In this document: one piece after another, positions 7,475 through 17,448 of the stretch
How positions within the stretch are numbered: the first letter of the stretch is position 1
How the letters are laid out: the number at the start of each line of letters is the position of its first letter
NCBI RefSeq assembly: GCF_026586805.1
Contig: NZ_JAPFHA010000018.1
Location: forward strand, 42,392 to 106,391
From: Niveibacterium sp. 24ML
Lineage (GTDB): Bacteria; Pseudomonadota; Gammaproteobacteria; Burkholderiales; Rhodocyclaceae
DNA length: 64,000 nucleotides
Direction: 5' to 3'
Made by a program: the position numbers and the translations under genes
Notes under the pieces: model-generated
The model's database searches: none
What the model was told of the DNA's origin: nothing
The model's input: the letters and a program-made list of their open reading frames with translations, nothing else

Positions 7475-10400
7475 ATGCAGCTCATCCCCCGTGTGCTTCG
7501 CCGCATTGCGCGCCTTGTGCCGCACCTGCTCCTTGCCGCCGCATGCACCGGTGGCCTGCCTGCCCTTGCGCAGACCCCCCCCCTGGAACCCACCGCCGCC
7601 GAGCGCGCCTGGCTGGAAACCCACCCGGTGGTGCGGGTGGGGGTGGCGCGACAGGACTGGGCGCCGATCGAGCAGTTCGATGCCAGCGGCCGATATGTCG
7701 GCATGTCGGCTGAGTTGGTCGAGCAGATCGCCAGGCGCAGCGGCATCACCTACGAGATCCACGTCGAGCGCGATGCCGAGGCCTTGTTTGCCAAGGTGCG
7801 TGCGGGCGAGATCGACATCGTGCCTTCGATCGGCCGCACCGCCGGGCGCGAGCGCTACATGCTGTTCTCGCAGCCTTACCTTGATACGCCGGTGGTCATG
7901 ATCACGCGGCGCGAAACCACGCGACTGACGCCTGAAGCCACGCTGGAGGGGAGTGCGGTTGCGGTCGAAGGCGGGTTTGCCGCCGACGAACTGGTGCCGC
8001 AGCGCTATCCGAAGGCCAAGGTGCAGAAGTTCGCCGATACCGCCAGTGCCTTGCGTGCGGTTTCCGACGGCCGGGCCGATGCCTACTTCGGCGCGCTGGC
8101 GCCAGCCTCCTTCGTGGTGGAGCGCGATCTGCTCTCCAATCTTGCGGTGAGAGGGCCGGTCAAGCTCGATACCGGTCTGCGCCTGGGCATCGGTCGCCAT
8201 GCGGCGGCCCTGGCCCCGTTGCTCGATCGCGCGATCGCATCGATCGACTCGGGTACCCGTGAACAGATCGTGCGGCGCTGGATGCCGGTGTCGCTGCAGC
8301 TGGCCGCCGCGCCTTCCCCGCTGCAGCTCGATGAGGCCCAGCGTGCCTGGCTGGCGGCGCACCCGCGTTTGCGGGTGGGCTACATCGCCGACTACGCGCC
8401 ACTGACCGAACTGGGCCCCGATGGCCGCATGCACGGCATGTTTGCCGACCAGATCGAACTGCTGGCGCGACGCCTCGGCGTGGGGCTGGAAACGCCGCGT
8501 GCCTTCTCGCTGGCCGATCTGCAGCGTGCCCTGGCGGCGCGCGAGATCGATATCGCCCTGGGTCTGTCGCGCAGCCCCGAGCGCGAGGAATTCGCGCGCT
8601 TTGCCGGGCCCATGCTGACCAATGCCACGGTGGCGGTGGCGCGTAACGACGGCGCCCTGTTCCGCGATCCGGGCCAGTACAACGGCAAGGTGCTGGCGAT
8701 GAAGCGCGGGCATTTCCTGCTGCCGCGCCTGCAGCGCCAGTACCCCGGCATCCAGATCGTCGAATACGAAACGCTGGATCTGGCGCTTGACGCGGTCGCG
8801 CGCGGCACGGCCGATGCCAGCCTCAATGACCTGACCGCCGTGACGGCACCGCTGGGCGAGCGCTACGCGGGGGTGCTTCGCATCGTGGGCAGCTGGGTCG
8901 ATGCACCGAGCGAACTGCACCTGGCGGTGCGCAGCGATTGGCCGGAGCTGGTTGGCCTGCTCAAATTGGCGCTCGATTCGATGACGCCGGCCGAGAAACA
9001 TGAGCTGAGCCAGCGCTGGCTGGTGCCCAAGTACCGGTTTGTGCTGCCGTGGACCAAGCTGCTCAGCGTGGGGCTGCCGATCGTGGCGGTGCTTGGCTTC
9101 ATCATCTGGCTGGTAGTGATGTGGAATCGCCGCCTGGCACGCGAAGTCGAGCGCCGCAAGGTCGTTGAAAAGGCCTTGGCCGACGCGCGCGATGCGGCGC
9201 TTGATTCGGCCGACCGCAAGGCCGCCTTCCTCGCCGCGCTTTCGCACGAGGTGCGCACGCCGATGAATGGCGTGATCGGCATGGTCGATGCACTGATCCA
9301 CAGCCGGCTCGATGAAAACCAGCGCTACCAGATGGGCGTGGTCGGGCGTTCGGCCAGCATGGCGCTGACGATTCTCAACGACGCGCTCGACTACGCGCGG
9401 ATCGAAGCGGGCCGCTTTGTGCTCGATCCGCAAGTCTCGGACATCCGTGCGATGGCCGAAGACGTGGCCGCGCTGTTCGCACCAATGGCGGTCGAGCGCG
9501 GCCTGCGCCTGCAGCTCTTCACCGCGCCGCAACTGCCGCCTCTGGTGCTCGACGGTGTGCGGGTGCGGCAGCTGATGGCCAACCTGCTCTCGAACGCGAT
9601 CCGCTACACCGAGCATGGGGGCGTGAAGCTGCGGATCGATGGCGCACCGCTGACAACGCGCCGCTGGCGGCTGATCATCGAAATCGAGGATAGCGGTGCC
9701 GGCATTGCCGAGAGTGATCGTCACCGCCTGTTCCACCCCTTCGAGCCCCTCGGCGGACCTGGCGCACCCGGCACCGGGCTCGGTCTGGCCATCTGCCGTG
9801 CCCTAAGCGACGCGATGGGCGGGCGGCTTGAGCATTCGCCTGGCACCCTGGGCGGCAGCCGTTTCACCTTCACCGTCGAGGCGGACGCGCATCTGCTTGC
9901 GTCCAACGACGAACGCAGCCTGGTCGGCATCTGTGTTCGCCTGGCAGTGTCCAACAAGGCCTGGCGCTCTGAATGCGAGGCCTGGTTGCGTAACTGGGGG
10001 GCGCAGGTGGTCTCGGCCGAAGCGCGCGAATTCAGCCAGATCACCGTGTCGGACGGCGCCGCACCGCTGCCGGCGCAAGCCTGGGTGCGCCTGCTGCGAG
10101 GCGGCGCTACGGGGGCCGTCGCGGCCGCGCGCGAGAAGTGCCTCACCCTGAGCGCCGAACCGCTGTTGCCGAGCCGCTTCCTGCAAACGCTGAACAAGGC
10201 CTTGGCCCCGGCCGCGCCGCCGCCCGCCCCGCTTGCCGAGGCGCCGAGCAAGGCGCCGAGTGAGGCCGCCGCGCCTGGCACGCGCAAGGTGCTGGTGGTG
10301 GATGACGAGCCCCTTAACCTGCGTGTGGCAAAGGATCTGCTCGCGCTGATGGGCTTCGAGGTGGTGCTGGCGGGCGAATCGCAGGCCGGCTTCGAGGCGT

Positions 10401-11035
10401 TTTGCAGCGGCAGCTTTGCAGCGATCCTGCTCGACTACCGCATGCCGGGTGAAGATGGCATCAGCCTCGCGGCGCGGATGCGCCAGCGTGAGCGTTCACG
10501 CGGTCTGGTGCGTACGCCGATTGCGGCCGTCACCGCGGACGGCAGCGAGACGACCGCCAGCGCGTGTCTTGCCGCGGGCATGGATACCGTCCTGCTCAAA
10601 CCGCTGACGCTTGAAACCCTCCATGCGACGCTCTCGCGCCTGGGCTGCCAGCCGGCGATGCCGCCGCAAGGCCTGATGCCGGAGCCCGAGTACGACGAAG
10701 AGGTTGAACCGCTGGCGCACCTGGCCGGGCTGGTCGGTTCGATGGACCGCGCGCACGACATTGCTGATGGTTTCGTGCATGCCTCCGGCGAAGATCTGGT
10801 CGAACTGCGCGACAAACTCGATGTGAATGATCTTGAAGCGGTGCGCTTTCTTGCGCACCGGGTCAAGGGCGGCGCCCGCAATGCTGGCTTCACCGGGGTC
10901 GGCGCGGCGGCGGCCGATCTGGAGCGATCCGCCAAGGCGGGGGATGTGGCGGCCACACGGCGCTTCACTGTGTCACTGACGGCGGCGCTCGATCGCCTCG
11001 CCGCCGAGTTGGATCGCATCAAGCCGCTGCTTTGA
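7475..11035 (+). CDS. BvgS/EvgS-like hybrid sensor kinase with two periplasmic binding domains
   Basis: 1186 residues. A signal peptide (about 1-30, ending PALAQ) is followed by two tandem SBP_bac_3-type domains, about 45-265 and 275-500. Then come one membrane helix (about 505-530), HisKA with His591 in LSHEVRTPMNG, an HATPase domain with DSGAGI and GTGLGL, a receiver with Asp987 in LLDYRMPG, and an HPt domain with His1128 in LAHRVKGG. This is a full phosphorelay in one inner-membrane protein. The ligand is unknown; related proteins sense small solutes or pH. No response regulator with a DNA-binding domain lies next to it. I start at MQLIPRVLRR because it gives a signal peptide; the longer frame upstream runs antisense through ribE. 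Confidence 0.9.
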   Translation: MQLIPRVLRRIARLVPHLLLAAACTGGLPALAQTPPLEPTAAERAWLETHPVVRVGVARQDWAPIEQFDASGRYVGMSAELVEQIARRSGITYEIHVERDAEALFAKVRAGEIDIVPSIGRTAGRERYMLFSQPYLDTPVVMITRRETTRLTPEATLEGSAVAVEGGFAADELVPQRYPKAKVQKFADTASALRAVSDGRADAYFGALAPASFVVERDLLSNLAVRGPVKLDTGLRLGIGRHAAALAPLLDRAIASIDSGTREQIVRRWMPVSLQLAAAPSPLQLDEAQRAWLAAHPRLRVGYIADYAPLTELGPDGRMHGMFADQIELLARRLGVGLETPRAFSLADLQRALAAREIDIALGLSRSPEREEFARFAGPMLTNATVAVARNDGALFRDPGQYNGKVLAMKRGHFLLPRLQRQYPGIQIVEYETLDLALDAVARGTADASLNDLTAVTAPLGERYAGVLRIVGSWVDAPSELHLAVRSDWPELVGLLKLALDSMTPAEKHELSQRWLVPKYRFVLPWTKLLSVGLPIVAVLGFIIWLVVMWNRRLAREVERRKVVEKALADARDAALDSADRKAAFLAALSHEVRTPMNGVIGMVDALIHSRLDENQRYQMGVVGRSASMALTILNDALDYARIEAGRFVLDPQVSDIRAMAEDVAALFAPMAVERGLRLQLFTAPQLPPLVLDGVRVRQLMANLLSNAIRYTEHGGVKLRIDGAPLTTRRWRLIIEIEDSGAGIAESDRHRLFHPFEPLGGPGAPGTGLGLAICRALSDAMGGRLEHSPGTLGGSRFTFTVEADAHLLASNDERSLVGICVRLAVSNKAWRSECEAWLRNWGAQVVSAEAREFSQITVSDGAAPLPAQAWVRLLRGGATGAVAAAREKCLTLSAEPLLPSRFLQTLNKALAPAAPPPAPLAEAPSKAPSEAAAPGTRKVLVVDDEPLNLRVAKDLLALMGFEVVLAGESQAGFEAFCSGSFAAILLDYRMPGEDGISLAARMRQRERSRGLVRTPIAAVTADGSETTASACLAAGMDTVLLKPLTLETLHATLSRLGCQPAMPPQGLMPEPEYDEEVEPLAHLAGLVGSMDRAHDIADGFVHASGEDLVELRDKLDVNDLEAVRFLAHRVKGGARNAGFTGVGAAAADLERSAKAGDVAATRRFTVSLTAALDRLAAELDRIKPLL

Positions 11036-11048
11036 GGCGCCCGGCGCC

Positions 11049-11076
11049 GGCCGCCGCCTTCAGGGGGCCGGCGGCC
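11049..11076. terminator. GC-rich hairpin between convergent genes
   Basis: An 8-bp perfect stem (GGCCGCCG / CGGCGGCC) lies where the convergent sensor kinase and acyltransferase genes meet. There is no T-tract on either side, so it is a weak candidate terminator and partly overlaps the acyltransferase 3' end. Confidence 0.3.
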
Positions 11077-11659
11077 GCAGGCGGATCGGGCCCGCCTGTT
11101 CAGGGCGGTAGCCGCGAATGCCTTCGTAGGCCTTGGCGATGTGGGCCATGTCGGCCGCTTCGTCGCCGGAGAGGCGCATGTACTCGCGAATGCCGATCGT
11201 GCGGGTGGCGAAGTCGATGTAGCCGATGCCCAGATCCAGCTTCGCGGCGTGGGCAATCCGCAGGAAGCCCGACTTCCAGTATTCCTGCCGCGCGCGCGTG
11301 CCTTCTGGCGCCATGGCGAGAATCAGGGTTTCACGGCGATTGATGTCCGCCACGAGGGATTCGATGAAGCCGCCCGCCGCTGCGCGATTGACCGGAATGC
11401 CACCCCAGCGGCGCAGGATGCGGTTGAAGGGGCCGACGAAGATCGTGTGCTTGCCCAGCCAGCGGATCGGCCAGCCGCTTGCCCAGCGGGTCAGCAAGCC
11501 AAGCGGGAAGTCCCAGTTCGAGGTGTGGGGATAGACGATCACCAGTACCTTGGATGCCGTGGGCGCAGGCAGATCGAGGCGCCAGCCGATCATGCGCAGC
11601 AGGGCAATGGCCCAGCGTCGGGGGCGTGCTTTGGCGATCGGGTTGGGCGTGGGCGACAT
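11060..11659 (-). CDS. Lysophospholipid acyltransferase (PlsC-like)
   Basis: Predicted membrane-associated acyltransferase that moves an acyl chain to a glycerolipid-like acceptor. The HX4D catalytic motif is HTSNWD near residue 45. The FVGPFNRILRRWGGIPVNR segment and the EGTR motif (APEGTRA near residue 118) follow in the correct order. At 199 residues it is shorter than classical PlsC (about 240) and more like the compact acyltransferases of this superfamily. It is convergent with the upstream kinase. The exact acceptor is unknown. Confidence 0.8.
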   Translation of the reverse strand: MSPTPNPIAKARPRRWAIALLRMIGWRLDLPAPTASKVLVIVYPHTSNWDFPLGLLTRWASGWPIRWLGKHTIFVGPFNRILRRWGGIPVNRAAAGGFIESLVADINRRETLILAMAPEGTRARQEYWKSGFLRIAHAAKLDLGIGYIDFATRTIGIREYMRLSGDEAADMAHIAKAYEGIRGYRPEQAGPIRLRPPAP

Positions 11660-11731
11660 GGTGGTACTTCCAGTGCTGCGGGCGGGCGACTATCCCAGCT
11701 TGCGCCGCGCCCGTCTACCCCGGCGCGCGCT

Positions 11732-14224
11732 TCACGCAGGGGTGGTCTGATCCGCGGGCGCGAGCCGAGGCAGATCGACGGTGAGGCGGGTGCCCTGGCC
11801 CGGTGCCGAATCGAGCGTGAGCTGGCCGCCGAGGCGGCCTTCGACCAGGTTGCGCACGATGTAGAGCCCCAGCCCGGTGCCGCCGGCACCCACGCGGGTG
11901 CTGAAGAAGGGCTCGAATGCGCGCCGGGCCGTGTCCTCGCTCATGCCGTTGCCGTCGTCTTCAAACACGATGCGCACATGGTCGGGATCGATCAGTTGCG
12001 CGCGCAGGGTCATGTGCCCTTCGTTGCGATCGTCAAAGGCATGCAGCAGGGCATTGTTGATGAAGTTGGTGACGATCTGTTCGAGCGGCCCTGGATAGCT
12101 GTCGAACTCGATCTCGGGCGGAATCTCGAGTGTCAGCGTCTGCGCCACATGGGCCAGGCGCGGCCTGAGTGCGGCGACCACGCCTTCGACGGTTTCCTTC
12201 AGGTCGAACCGGCGGCGGCGCTCGCTGGTCTGGTCGGCCGCAACCTGCTTGAAATTGGCCATCAGTTCCGAGGCGCGCCGTGCGCTGCGCTCGATCAGCG
12301 CCGCCATTTCAGCGCTATCTTCGGTGAATTGGGTAAGCGAAGACTTGCGCAGGCTCCCCTCTTCAAGGCTTTGCGCAAAGAGGCGAACCCGCTCGCGCAG
12401 GCTGCTGGCCAGTGTGAGCGTGTTGCCAAGCGGTGAGTTGAGCTCGTGGGCGACGCCCGCCACCAGCCCCCCCAGCGCGGCAAGCTTTTCGGCCTGCACC
12501 AGTTGCTGCATCGCCAGGCCCAGCTCGGCGTGCTTGGCGCGCAGTTGTTCGCTGCGGCGTTCAACCCGTGCTTCAAGTTCTTCGTTCATCGACTCGACGC
12601 GCCGCTGCAGCATGCGTTGCGCGGTGATGTCGATCACCGAAGTGAGCAGCAGATGCCGGCCTTCCGAGTTGAGTGTGGTGCCGGACATTTCAACGATGAT
12701 CGGCGGCCCGTTGCGCGGCTGGCCATGCACCTGCATGCGGTCGACACGGCCGTCGGTCTCGATGCGGCGGATCACCTCCTGTCGCTCGTCGAGATTGCAC
12801 CAGATCCCCAGATCGAGCGAGGTGTGGCCCTCGACGTCATCCGAGCTGAGTCCAAAGAGCCTGCGCCAGGCCGAATTGACCTTGACCAGCGTGGTGCGTT
12901 GCATGTCGGTCAGGCTCAAGGCGACCGGGCTGTGTTCGAACAGCGCCTCGAAGAGCTGCCGCGCGCCGGCGGCGGCGGCACGGGCCTGTTCGAGTTCGCT
13001 GACATCGGTTGCGGTCACCCGCAGCAGCTGATCGTTGCCGCTTCCCGATTCGATATGCCCGCGCACCAGCAGATGCCGCCCGCTGCGGTGGCGGACTTCA
13101 CAGCGCGCTTCCATCGACAGGCCGCCGTTCTGCAGCGCCTGCCATTGCTCGAACAGTTCGTGGCGGCTGGCGCGGCTGATCTGGTGCAGAACGCGCCGGA
13201 TCGGCTGGTCGACTTCGCCCGGCGGCAGGTCGAGCAGCGCCAGCAACTGGCTTGAGCAATGGGCCAGTTGGGTGCCGGGTACCCAGCGCAGCGAGCCGAG
13301 CGCGGCAATCCGCTGCGCTTCGTCCAGATCGGTGTGTTCGCGGCGCGCCTTGTCGTCGGCATTGCGCCGCGCGGTGATGTCTTGCACGACCCGGATCGTG
13401 CCGCTGAAGGCGCCAGTCTCGTCGTGCAGCGCAACGCTCAGCGTGTGCAGCCACATGGCTTGGCCGCGCACCGTTTCGCAGCGGATCTCTTCGCTGCGCG
13501 GCATCTGCGCGGTGGGTTCGGCGGCATGCAGCAGGTGCTCACCCATTGCGGCGGCAATGGTGTCACGCATATCGCGCGATGCGCTGCGGCCGATGATGTC
13601 CTCCCGCCGTACACCGAACAGGCGCTGGGCAGCAAGGTTCCAGAGCTGCACCTGGCCTTCGGCGTCGAGCACGACCAGCGCCACCGGCAGCGCGTCGATC
13701 ACGTCTGCGAGCCGCCGCTCGCTTGCCCGCACGGCGCGTTCAGCCAGCTTGCGGCGGGTCTCGTCGCGCGCGTAGCCGAAGTAGCCGGTGAACCGGCCCT
13801 GGGCGTCGAACTCGGGCTTGCCGCTGCTGACATACCAGCGGAAGTCGCCGCTCGGGGTTTGCACGCCGTACTCAAAGTCGTAGTAGGCCTCGTGGGCCTC
13901 GAGCGTGCGCCGGTGGCGCGCCATTTCGTCGGCGTCGCAGATCAGGCCCGGGATCTCCCAGCGGCGGTAGCCCAGCAGGTGCTCTACCGGCACCTTGTGG
14001 CGCGAGATCGTGCCGCCAAAAAAGCGGGTGAAGCGCAGTTCGGCGTCCTGTTCCCACTGCCAGTCGGCGGTGAAGGCCGACAGGTTCTGCAGGCGCTCGA
14101 GCTCGTGTTGCGTTACGGCAACGCTACCCGCGCTTGCCCGCGCGTCTTTGCGTGCGCGCAGCAGGGCGAGCGTCGCGGCAAGCAGGGCAAGCGCGAGCAG
14201 GGCAACCAGCAACCAAGCCTGCAT
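11732..14224 (-). CDS. Multi-PAS sensor histidine kinase
   Basis: 830 residues. One N-terminal membrane helix (WLLVALLALALLAATLALL) is followed by about four PAS-type domains (roughly 40-160, 165-285, 290-405, 410-530) and a coiled coil (about 530-580). The catalytic part has HisKA with His593 in VAHELNSPLG and an HATPase domain with FINNALLHAFDD, DDGNGM and GTGLGLYIV. It belongs to the class with HELNSPLGN rather than HELRTPLN (HPK4-like). There is no receiver domain, and no regulator gene adjoins it. Signal unknown, perhaps intracellular because nearly all of the protein lies after the helix. Confidence 0.88.
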   Translation of the reverse strand: MQAWLLVALLALALLAATLALLRARKDARASAGSVAVTQHELERLQNLSAFTADWQWEQDAELRFTRFFGGTISRHKVPVEHLLGYRRWEIPGLICDADEMARHRRTLEAHEAYYDFEYGVQTPSGDFRWYVSSGKPEFDAQGRFTGYFGYARDETRRKLAERAVRASERRLADVIDALPVALVVLDAEGQVQLWNLAAQRLFGVRREDIIGRSASRDMRDTIAAAMGEHLLHAAEPTAQMPRSEEIRCETVRGQAMWLHTLSVALHDETGAFSGTIRVVQDITARRNADDKARREHTDLDEAQRIAALGSLRWVPGTQLAHCSSQLLALLDLPPGEVDQPIRRVLHQISRASRHELFEQWQALQNGGLSMEARCEVRHRSGRHLLVRGHIESGSGNDQLLRVTATDVSELEQARAAAAGARQLFEALFEHSPVALSLTDMQRTTLVKVNSAWRRLFGLSSDDVEGHTSLDLGIWCNLDERQEVIRRIETDGRVDRMQVHGQPRNGPPIIVEMSGTTLNSEGRHLLLTSVIDITAQRMLQRRVESMNEELEARVERRSEQLRAKHAELGLAMQQLVQAEKLAALGGLVAGVAHELNSPLGNTLTLASSLRERVRLFAQSLEEGSLRKSSLTQFTEDSAEMAALIERSARRASELMANFKQVAADQTSERRRRFDLKETVEGVVAALRPRLAHVAQTLTLEIPPEIEFDSYPGPLEQIVTNFINNALLHAFDDRNEGHMTLRAQLIDPDHVRIVFEDDGNGMSEDTARRAFEPFFSTRVGAGGTGLGLYIVRNLVEGRLGGQLTLDSAPGQGTRLTVDLPRLAPADQTTPA

Positions 14225-14391
14225 GGGGGCTCCGGGCGTAGCGGGATTTCAATTCTATGCCGAAGCCATGCGCTCTTGGTGGTGGCGCGCTGCGGCCCGC
14301 CGTGTGCTTGCCCTGGTGCGGCCGGCAGGCCCAGAATCCGGCGTTTTGCGGCGGCGCCCACCCGGTGCGGCCGATCCAACCGCGAGCCGCC

Positions 14392-15651
14392 ATGAGCCAG
14401 AACGCGCAAGACGATCCCGCCAGCCTTGTCCCTGAACTTGCCAGCCTGCAGGCCGTTGCCCGGAGCATTTCCGACGCCGTGCTGCGCACGGTGCAATGGC
14501 AGAACGACATGCTCAGCGAGGAGATGGGCGCACCCGTCTGGCTGAAGATGGAGAACCTGCAGCGCACCGGTTCGTTCAAGATCCGTGGCGCCACCCACAA
14601 GATGCGCCGCCTGATGGCCACGCGCCCGGGCTTGCGCGGCGTGGTTGCGGTATCGGCCGGCAACCATGCGCAGGGGGTGGCCCGCGCGGCCGCCAGTGCG
14701 GGGGTGCCGGCAACCGTGGTGATGCCGGAAAACGCGCCGATCACCAAGGTGCAGTCATGCCGCCGCATGGGGGCGACGATCCTGTTGCATGGCGAGAACC
14801 TGGAGCAGGCGCGCGAGTTGGCCGACCGTATCGCGCTGGAGCAGGACCTGGCCTTCATGCATCCCTACGACGATCAGGATGTGATTGCCGGCCAGGCTTC
14901 GTGCGGGCTGGAGATGCTTGAAGACTGCCCCGACATGACGGTGGCCGTCGTGCCGCTGGGCGGTGGCGGCTTGCTCTCGGGCATCGCGCTGGCGCTGAAG
15001 CTGCAGCGGCCGGATATCCGCATCATCGGCGTGCAGACAGAAACCGTGGCGCCTTACCGCCACTTTCTGACTGACGGCCAGTTCGAGCCGGTTGCGCCGG
15101 GCGCCCACACCATCGCCGACGGCATCAAGGTCAAGGCGCCCGGGCGCTTTACCTCGCCCCTGATCGCGCGCTTTGTGGACGAGATCGTGACGGTGGACGA
15201 CAACGCGATTGCCGAGGCGATTGTCGCTACCCTTGAGCGCACCCGCACGATCGCCGAGGGCGCTGGCGCGGTGGGCCTGGCGGCGCTGATGCGCGGCAAG
15301 GTCCGCCTGCGGCCGGACGATCGCGCGGTGGTCGTTATCTCGGGCGGCAACATCGACATGAGTCTGGTGGGGCGTTCGATCGACTACGGGCTGGCCTCAA
15401 GCGGGCGCCTGATGAGTGTCGCGGTCACCATCCCGGACAGCCCTGGCCGTTTGCTGGCCTTGCTGCGCACGGTTGCGGCGCTGGGCATCAACGTGCGCCA
15501 TGTTGAACACCGACGCGGCGAATTGCATGTGCCGGTGGGCAAGACAGAGGTTATCCTGCAGATGGAAACGCGTGACTTCGCGCACCAGAACGAGCTGCTG
15601 CAGCAATTTGCCGCCGAGGGCATGAATGCCCGGAGCATGTTGATCGACTGA
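14392..15651 (+). CDS. ilvA: Threonine ammonia-lyase (threonine dehydratase) with ACT domain
   Basis: PLP enzyme that converts threonine to 2-oxobutanoate, the first step toward isoleucine. The PLP lysine is in GSFKIRGATHKM near residue 60. SAGNHAQGVA and the phosphate-binding loop GGGGLLSGIA follow in the catalytic domain. An ACT-like regulatory domain occupies about residues 335-419 (SVAVTIPDSPGRLLALLRTV). At 419 residues it is the short, single-ACT form, so a TdcB-like catabolic role is possible. The start at MSQNAQDD is the first one in frame with a plausible product; the upstream extension has unlike composition. Confidence 0.92.
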   Translation: MSQNAQDDPASLVPELASLQAVARSISDAVLRTVQWQNDMLSEEMGAPVWLKMENLQRTGSFKIRGATHKMRRLMATRPGLRGVVAVSAGNHAQGVARAAASAGVPATVVMPENAPITKVQSCRRMGATILLHGENLEQARELADRIALEQDLAFMHPYDDQDVIAGQASCGLEMLEDCPDMTVAVVPLGGGGLLSGIALALKLQRPDIRIIGVQTETVAPYRHFLTDGQFEPVAPGAHTIADGIKVKAPGRFTSPLIARFVDEIVTVDDNAIAEAIVATLERTRTIAEGAGAVGLAALMRGKVRLRPDDRAVVVISGGNIDMSLVGRSIDYGLASSGRLMSVAVTIPDSPGRLLALLRTVAALGINVRHVEHRRGELHVPVGKTEVILQMETRDFAHQNELLQQFAAEGMNARSMLID

Positions 15652-15673
15652 GTTGCCACGCCCCGGAGGCGCA

Positions 15674-16225
15674 ATGCCGGATAACGCGACACCCATCCTG
15701 ATCAGTGTCGAGTTGCGCTCGGTCGATGCACTGCTGGCCGTTGAGGGCAGCGCGCTGCTTGAAAAGCGGATCGACGATGCCACCGCGTTCCGGCTTTACG
15801 AAGGCGCATATCCGCTGCCGCGCCGGGCACCGCTGCGGATCGAACTGATCGTCGATCCGGCGGATCTGAGCCGTGAAGCCACCGTGTGCGCAGCGCTGCG
15901 CGGCCACTTCGAACTGGACTATGCGGCGCGCACGCGCGAGCTCGCCCGCCTGTTCGCCGCAGCGCGAACGGCGACGGCGGTTGGTCTGGTGTTTGTCGTG
16001 ATCCTGCTGGCGATCGCCAATGCCATCGATGCGGAATCGCCCTCACAGCTTGCGCGCGGGATTCGCGAGAGCTTCACGATTTTTGCCTGGGTGGCCATGT
16101 GGCGCCCGGCAGAGTTGTGGCTCTACGAGCACTGGCCCATCCGCCGCCGCCGCGCGCTCGCGCGGCGCCTGGCTGCCGCACCGGTGAAGCTGGTGCCGCG
16201 CGCTGCGGTGGTCGGGCTGGCCTAG
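15674..16225 (+). CDS. Predicted membrane protein of unknown function
   Basis: 183 residues from the ATG that follows a GGAGG ribosome site seven bases upstream. The first 100 residues look soluble and beta-rich (ILISVELRSVDALLAVEGSA, RIELIVDPADLSREA). Then come two likely membrane segments (ATAVGLVFVVILLAIAN and ESFTIFAWVAMW) and a basic C-terminus with RRRRALARRL. It follows the threonine dehydratase gene by 22 bases and its stop overlaps the convergent methyltransferase stop. No family recognised. Confidence 0.7.
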   Translation: MPDNATPILISVELRSVDALLAVEGSALLEKRIDDATAFRLYEGAYPLPRRAPLRIELIVDPADLSREATVCAALRGHFELDYAARTRELARLFAAARTATAVGLVFVVILLAIANAIDAESPSQLARGIRESFTIFAWVAMWRPAELWLYEHWPIRRRRALARRLAAAPVKLVPRAAVVGLA

Positions 16226-17436
16226 TCCTTGGCGGCCGGCGGCTTGTCGCGGTTGAAGCCGGTCACGACACGGTATTCGTAGAGGCGGCAGTCGATGTCG
16301 CCGTTCATCAGCGGTGTGCGGCGGCTGGCCTTGAGGCCAATCTTCTTCGGCAGCGCCGGGTCGCCACTGAAAAAGAGGCAGCGCCAGCCCGGGAAGGCGC
16401 GCTTGAGGTGGTCGCCCAGGTGCGGATACCAGCCGGCCAGTTCGCTCTGCGCTTCCGCGTTTTCTTCCTCTGCATGGCGCCGCTCGCCCGCCGCCGTCGG
16501 CGAAGTCAGGCGCACGCCGTAAGGCGGGTTGCACAGCAGCACGCCACTGTCTTCTGGTGCTTCCAGGTCGAGGATGTCGCTGGTGCGGAACTGCACCAGA
16601 TCGTCCAGGCCCGCTGCGCGCAGGTTGTAGCCGGCGGCGTCGGTGGCGCGGCGGTCAATGTCGGCGCCGTACAGGCGTACATCGCTGGCCGGGCGCCGGC
16701 GTTGCAGGGCCATGGTGCGCTGCCGCTGCCACGCAGTCGGATCGAAACTCTTGAGCTGTTCGAAGCCGAAATCGCGTTCCGCGCCGGGCGGAATGTCCAG
16801 CGCCATCAGGCCGGCTTCGATGAGGAAGGTGCCACTGCCGCACATCGGGTCGAGCAGGGCTTCGTCGGGCTGCCAGCCGCTCAGGCTAAGGATGCCGGCG
16901 GCGAGGTTTTCCTTCAGCGGGGCTTCGTGCTTGGCGCGTTTGAAGCCGCGCCGCGTGAGCGATTCGCCCGAGGTGTCGAGGTAGAGCGTGCAGGTTTCGG
17001 CGGTGAGAAAGGCGTGCACCCGCACATCGGGCGATTCGGTGTTGATCGACGGGCGGGCGCCGAGCAGGTCGCGGAAGCGGTCGCAGACCGCATCCTTGAT
17101 CCGCAGCGTGATGAAGTTGAGGCTGCGCAGCGGTGAGCGGATCGCGGTGACGTAGATGCGCAGCGTACGATCGACCTTGAAGTACTGCTCCCAGCGCTGT
17201 TCGCGCGCAAGGTCGTAGATGTCTTCCTCGCTGCGGTAGCCGCGTTCGGCCACACGCCACATCACCCGCGTGGCGAGTCGGCTTTCAAGGTTTACGCGCC
17301 AGCACAGCGGCCAGTCGCCGGCAAAGGCCACGCCGCCGTGCACCGGCTTCACGTACTGCGCGCCCAGCGCCGTCAGTTCGTCGGCAAGCAGGCCTTCAAG
17401 GCCGCGCGGGCAGGGGGCGAAGAAGTTTTCGGTCAT
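16222..17436 (-). CDS. THUMP-domain 23S rRNA (guanine-N2) methyltransferase, RlmL/K-N-like
   Basis: SAM-dependent RNA methyltransferase, probably modifying 23S rRNA at the position handled by the N-terminal half of RlmL. The N-terminus FFAPCPRGLEGLLADEL is family-specific. A THUMP domain spans about 45-150, a SAM-binding DPMCGSGTFLIEAG lies near residue 200, and the catalytic NPPYGVRL lies near residue 305. It has 404 residues with no RlmK half. It lies 12 bases after hemJ in the same direction. Confidence 0.88.
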   Translation of the reverse strand: MTENFFAPCPRGLEGLLADELTALGAQYVKPVHGGVAFAGDWPLCWRVNLESRLATRVMWRVAERGYRSEEDIYDLAREQRWEQYFKVDRTLRIYVTAIRSPLRSLNFITLRIKDAVCDRFRDLLGARPSINTESPDVRVHAFLTAETCTLYLDTSGESLTRRGFKRAKHEAPLKENLAAGILSLSGWQPDEALLDPMCGSGTFLIEAGLMALDIPPGAERDFGFEQLKSFDPTAWQRQRTMALQRRRPASDVRLYGADIDRRATDAAGYNLRAAGLDDLVQFRTSDILDLEAPEDSGVLLCNPPYGVRLTSPTAAGERRHAEEENAEAQSELAGWYPHLGDHLKRAFPGWRCLFFSGDPALPKKIGLKASRRTPLMNGDIDCRLYEYRVVTGFNRDKPPAAKD

Positions 17437-17448
17437 GGCAGCGCGGCC

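Noticed and set aside
7433..9736. 767-codon open frame on the minus strand
   Set aside because: It is antisense to the sensor kinase; its composition is that of a GC-skewed shadow and it has no domain.
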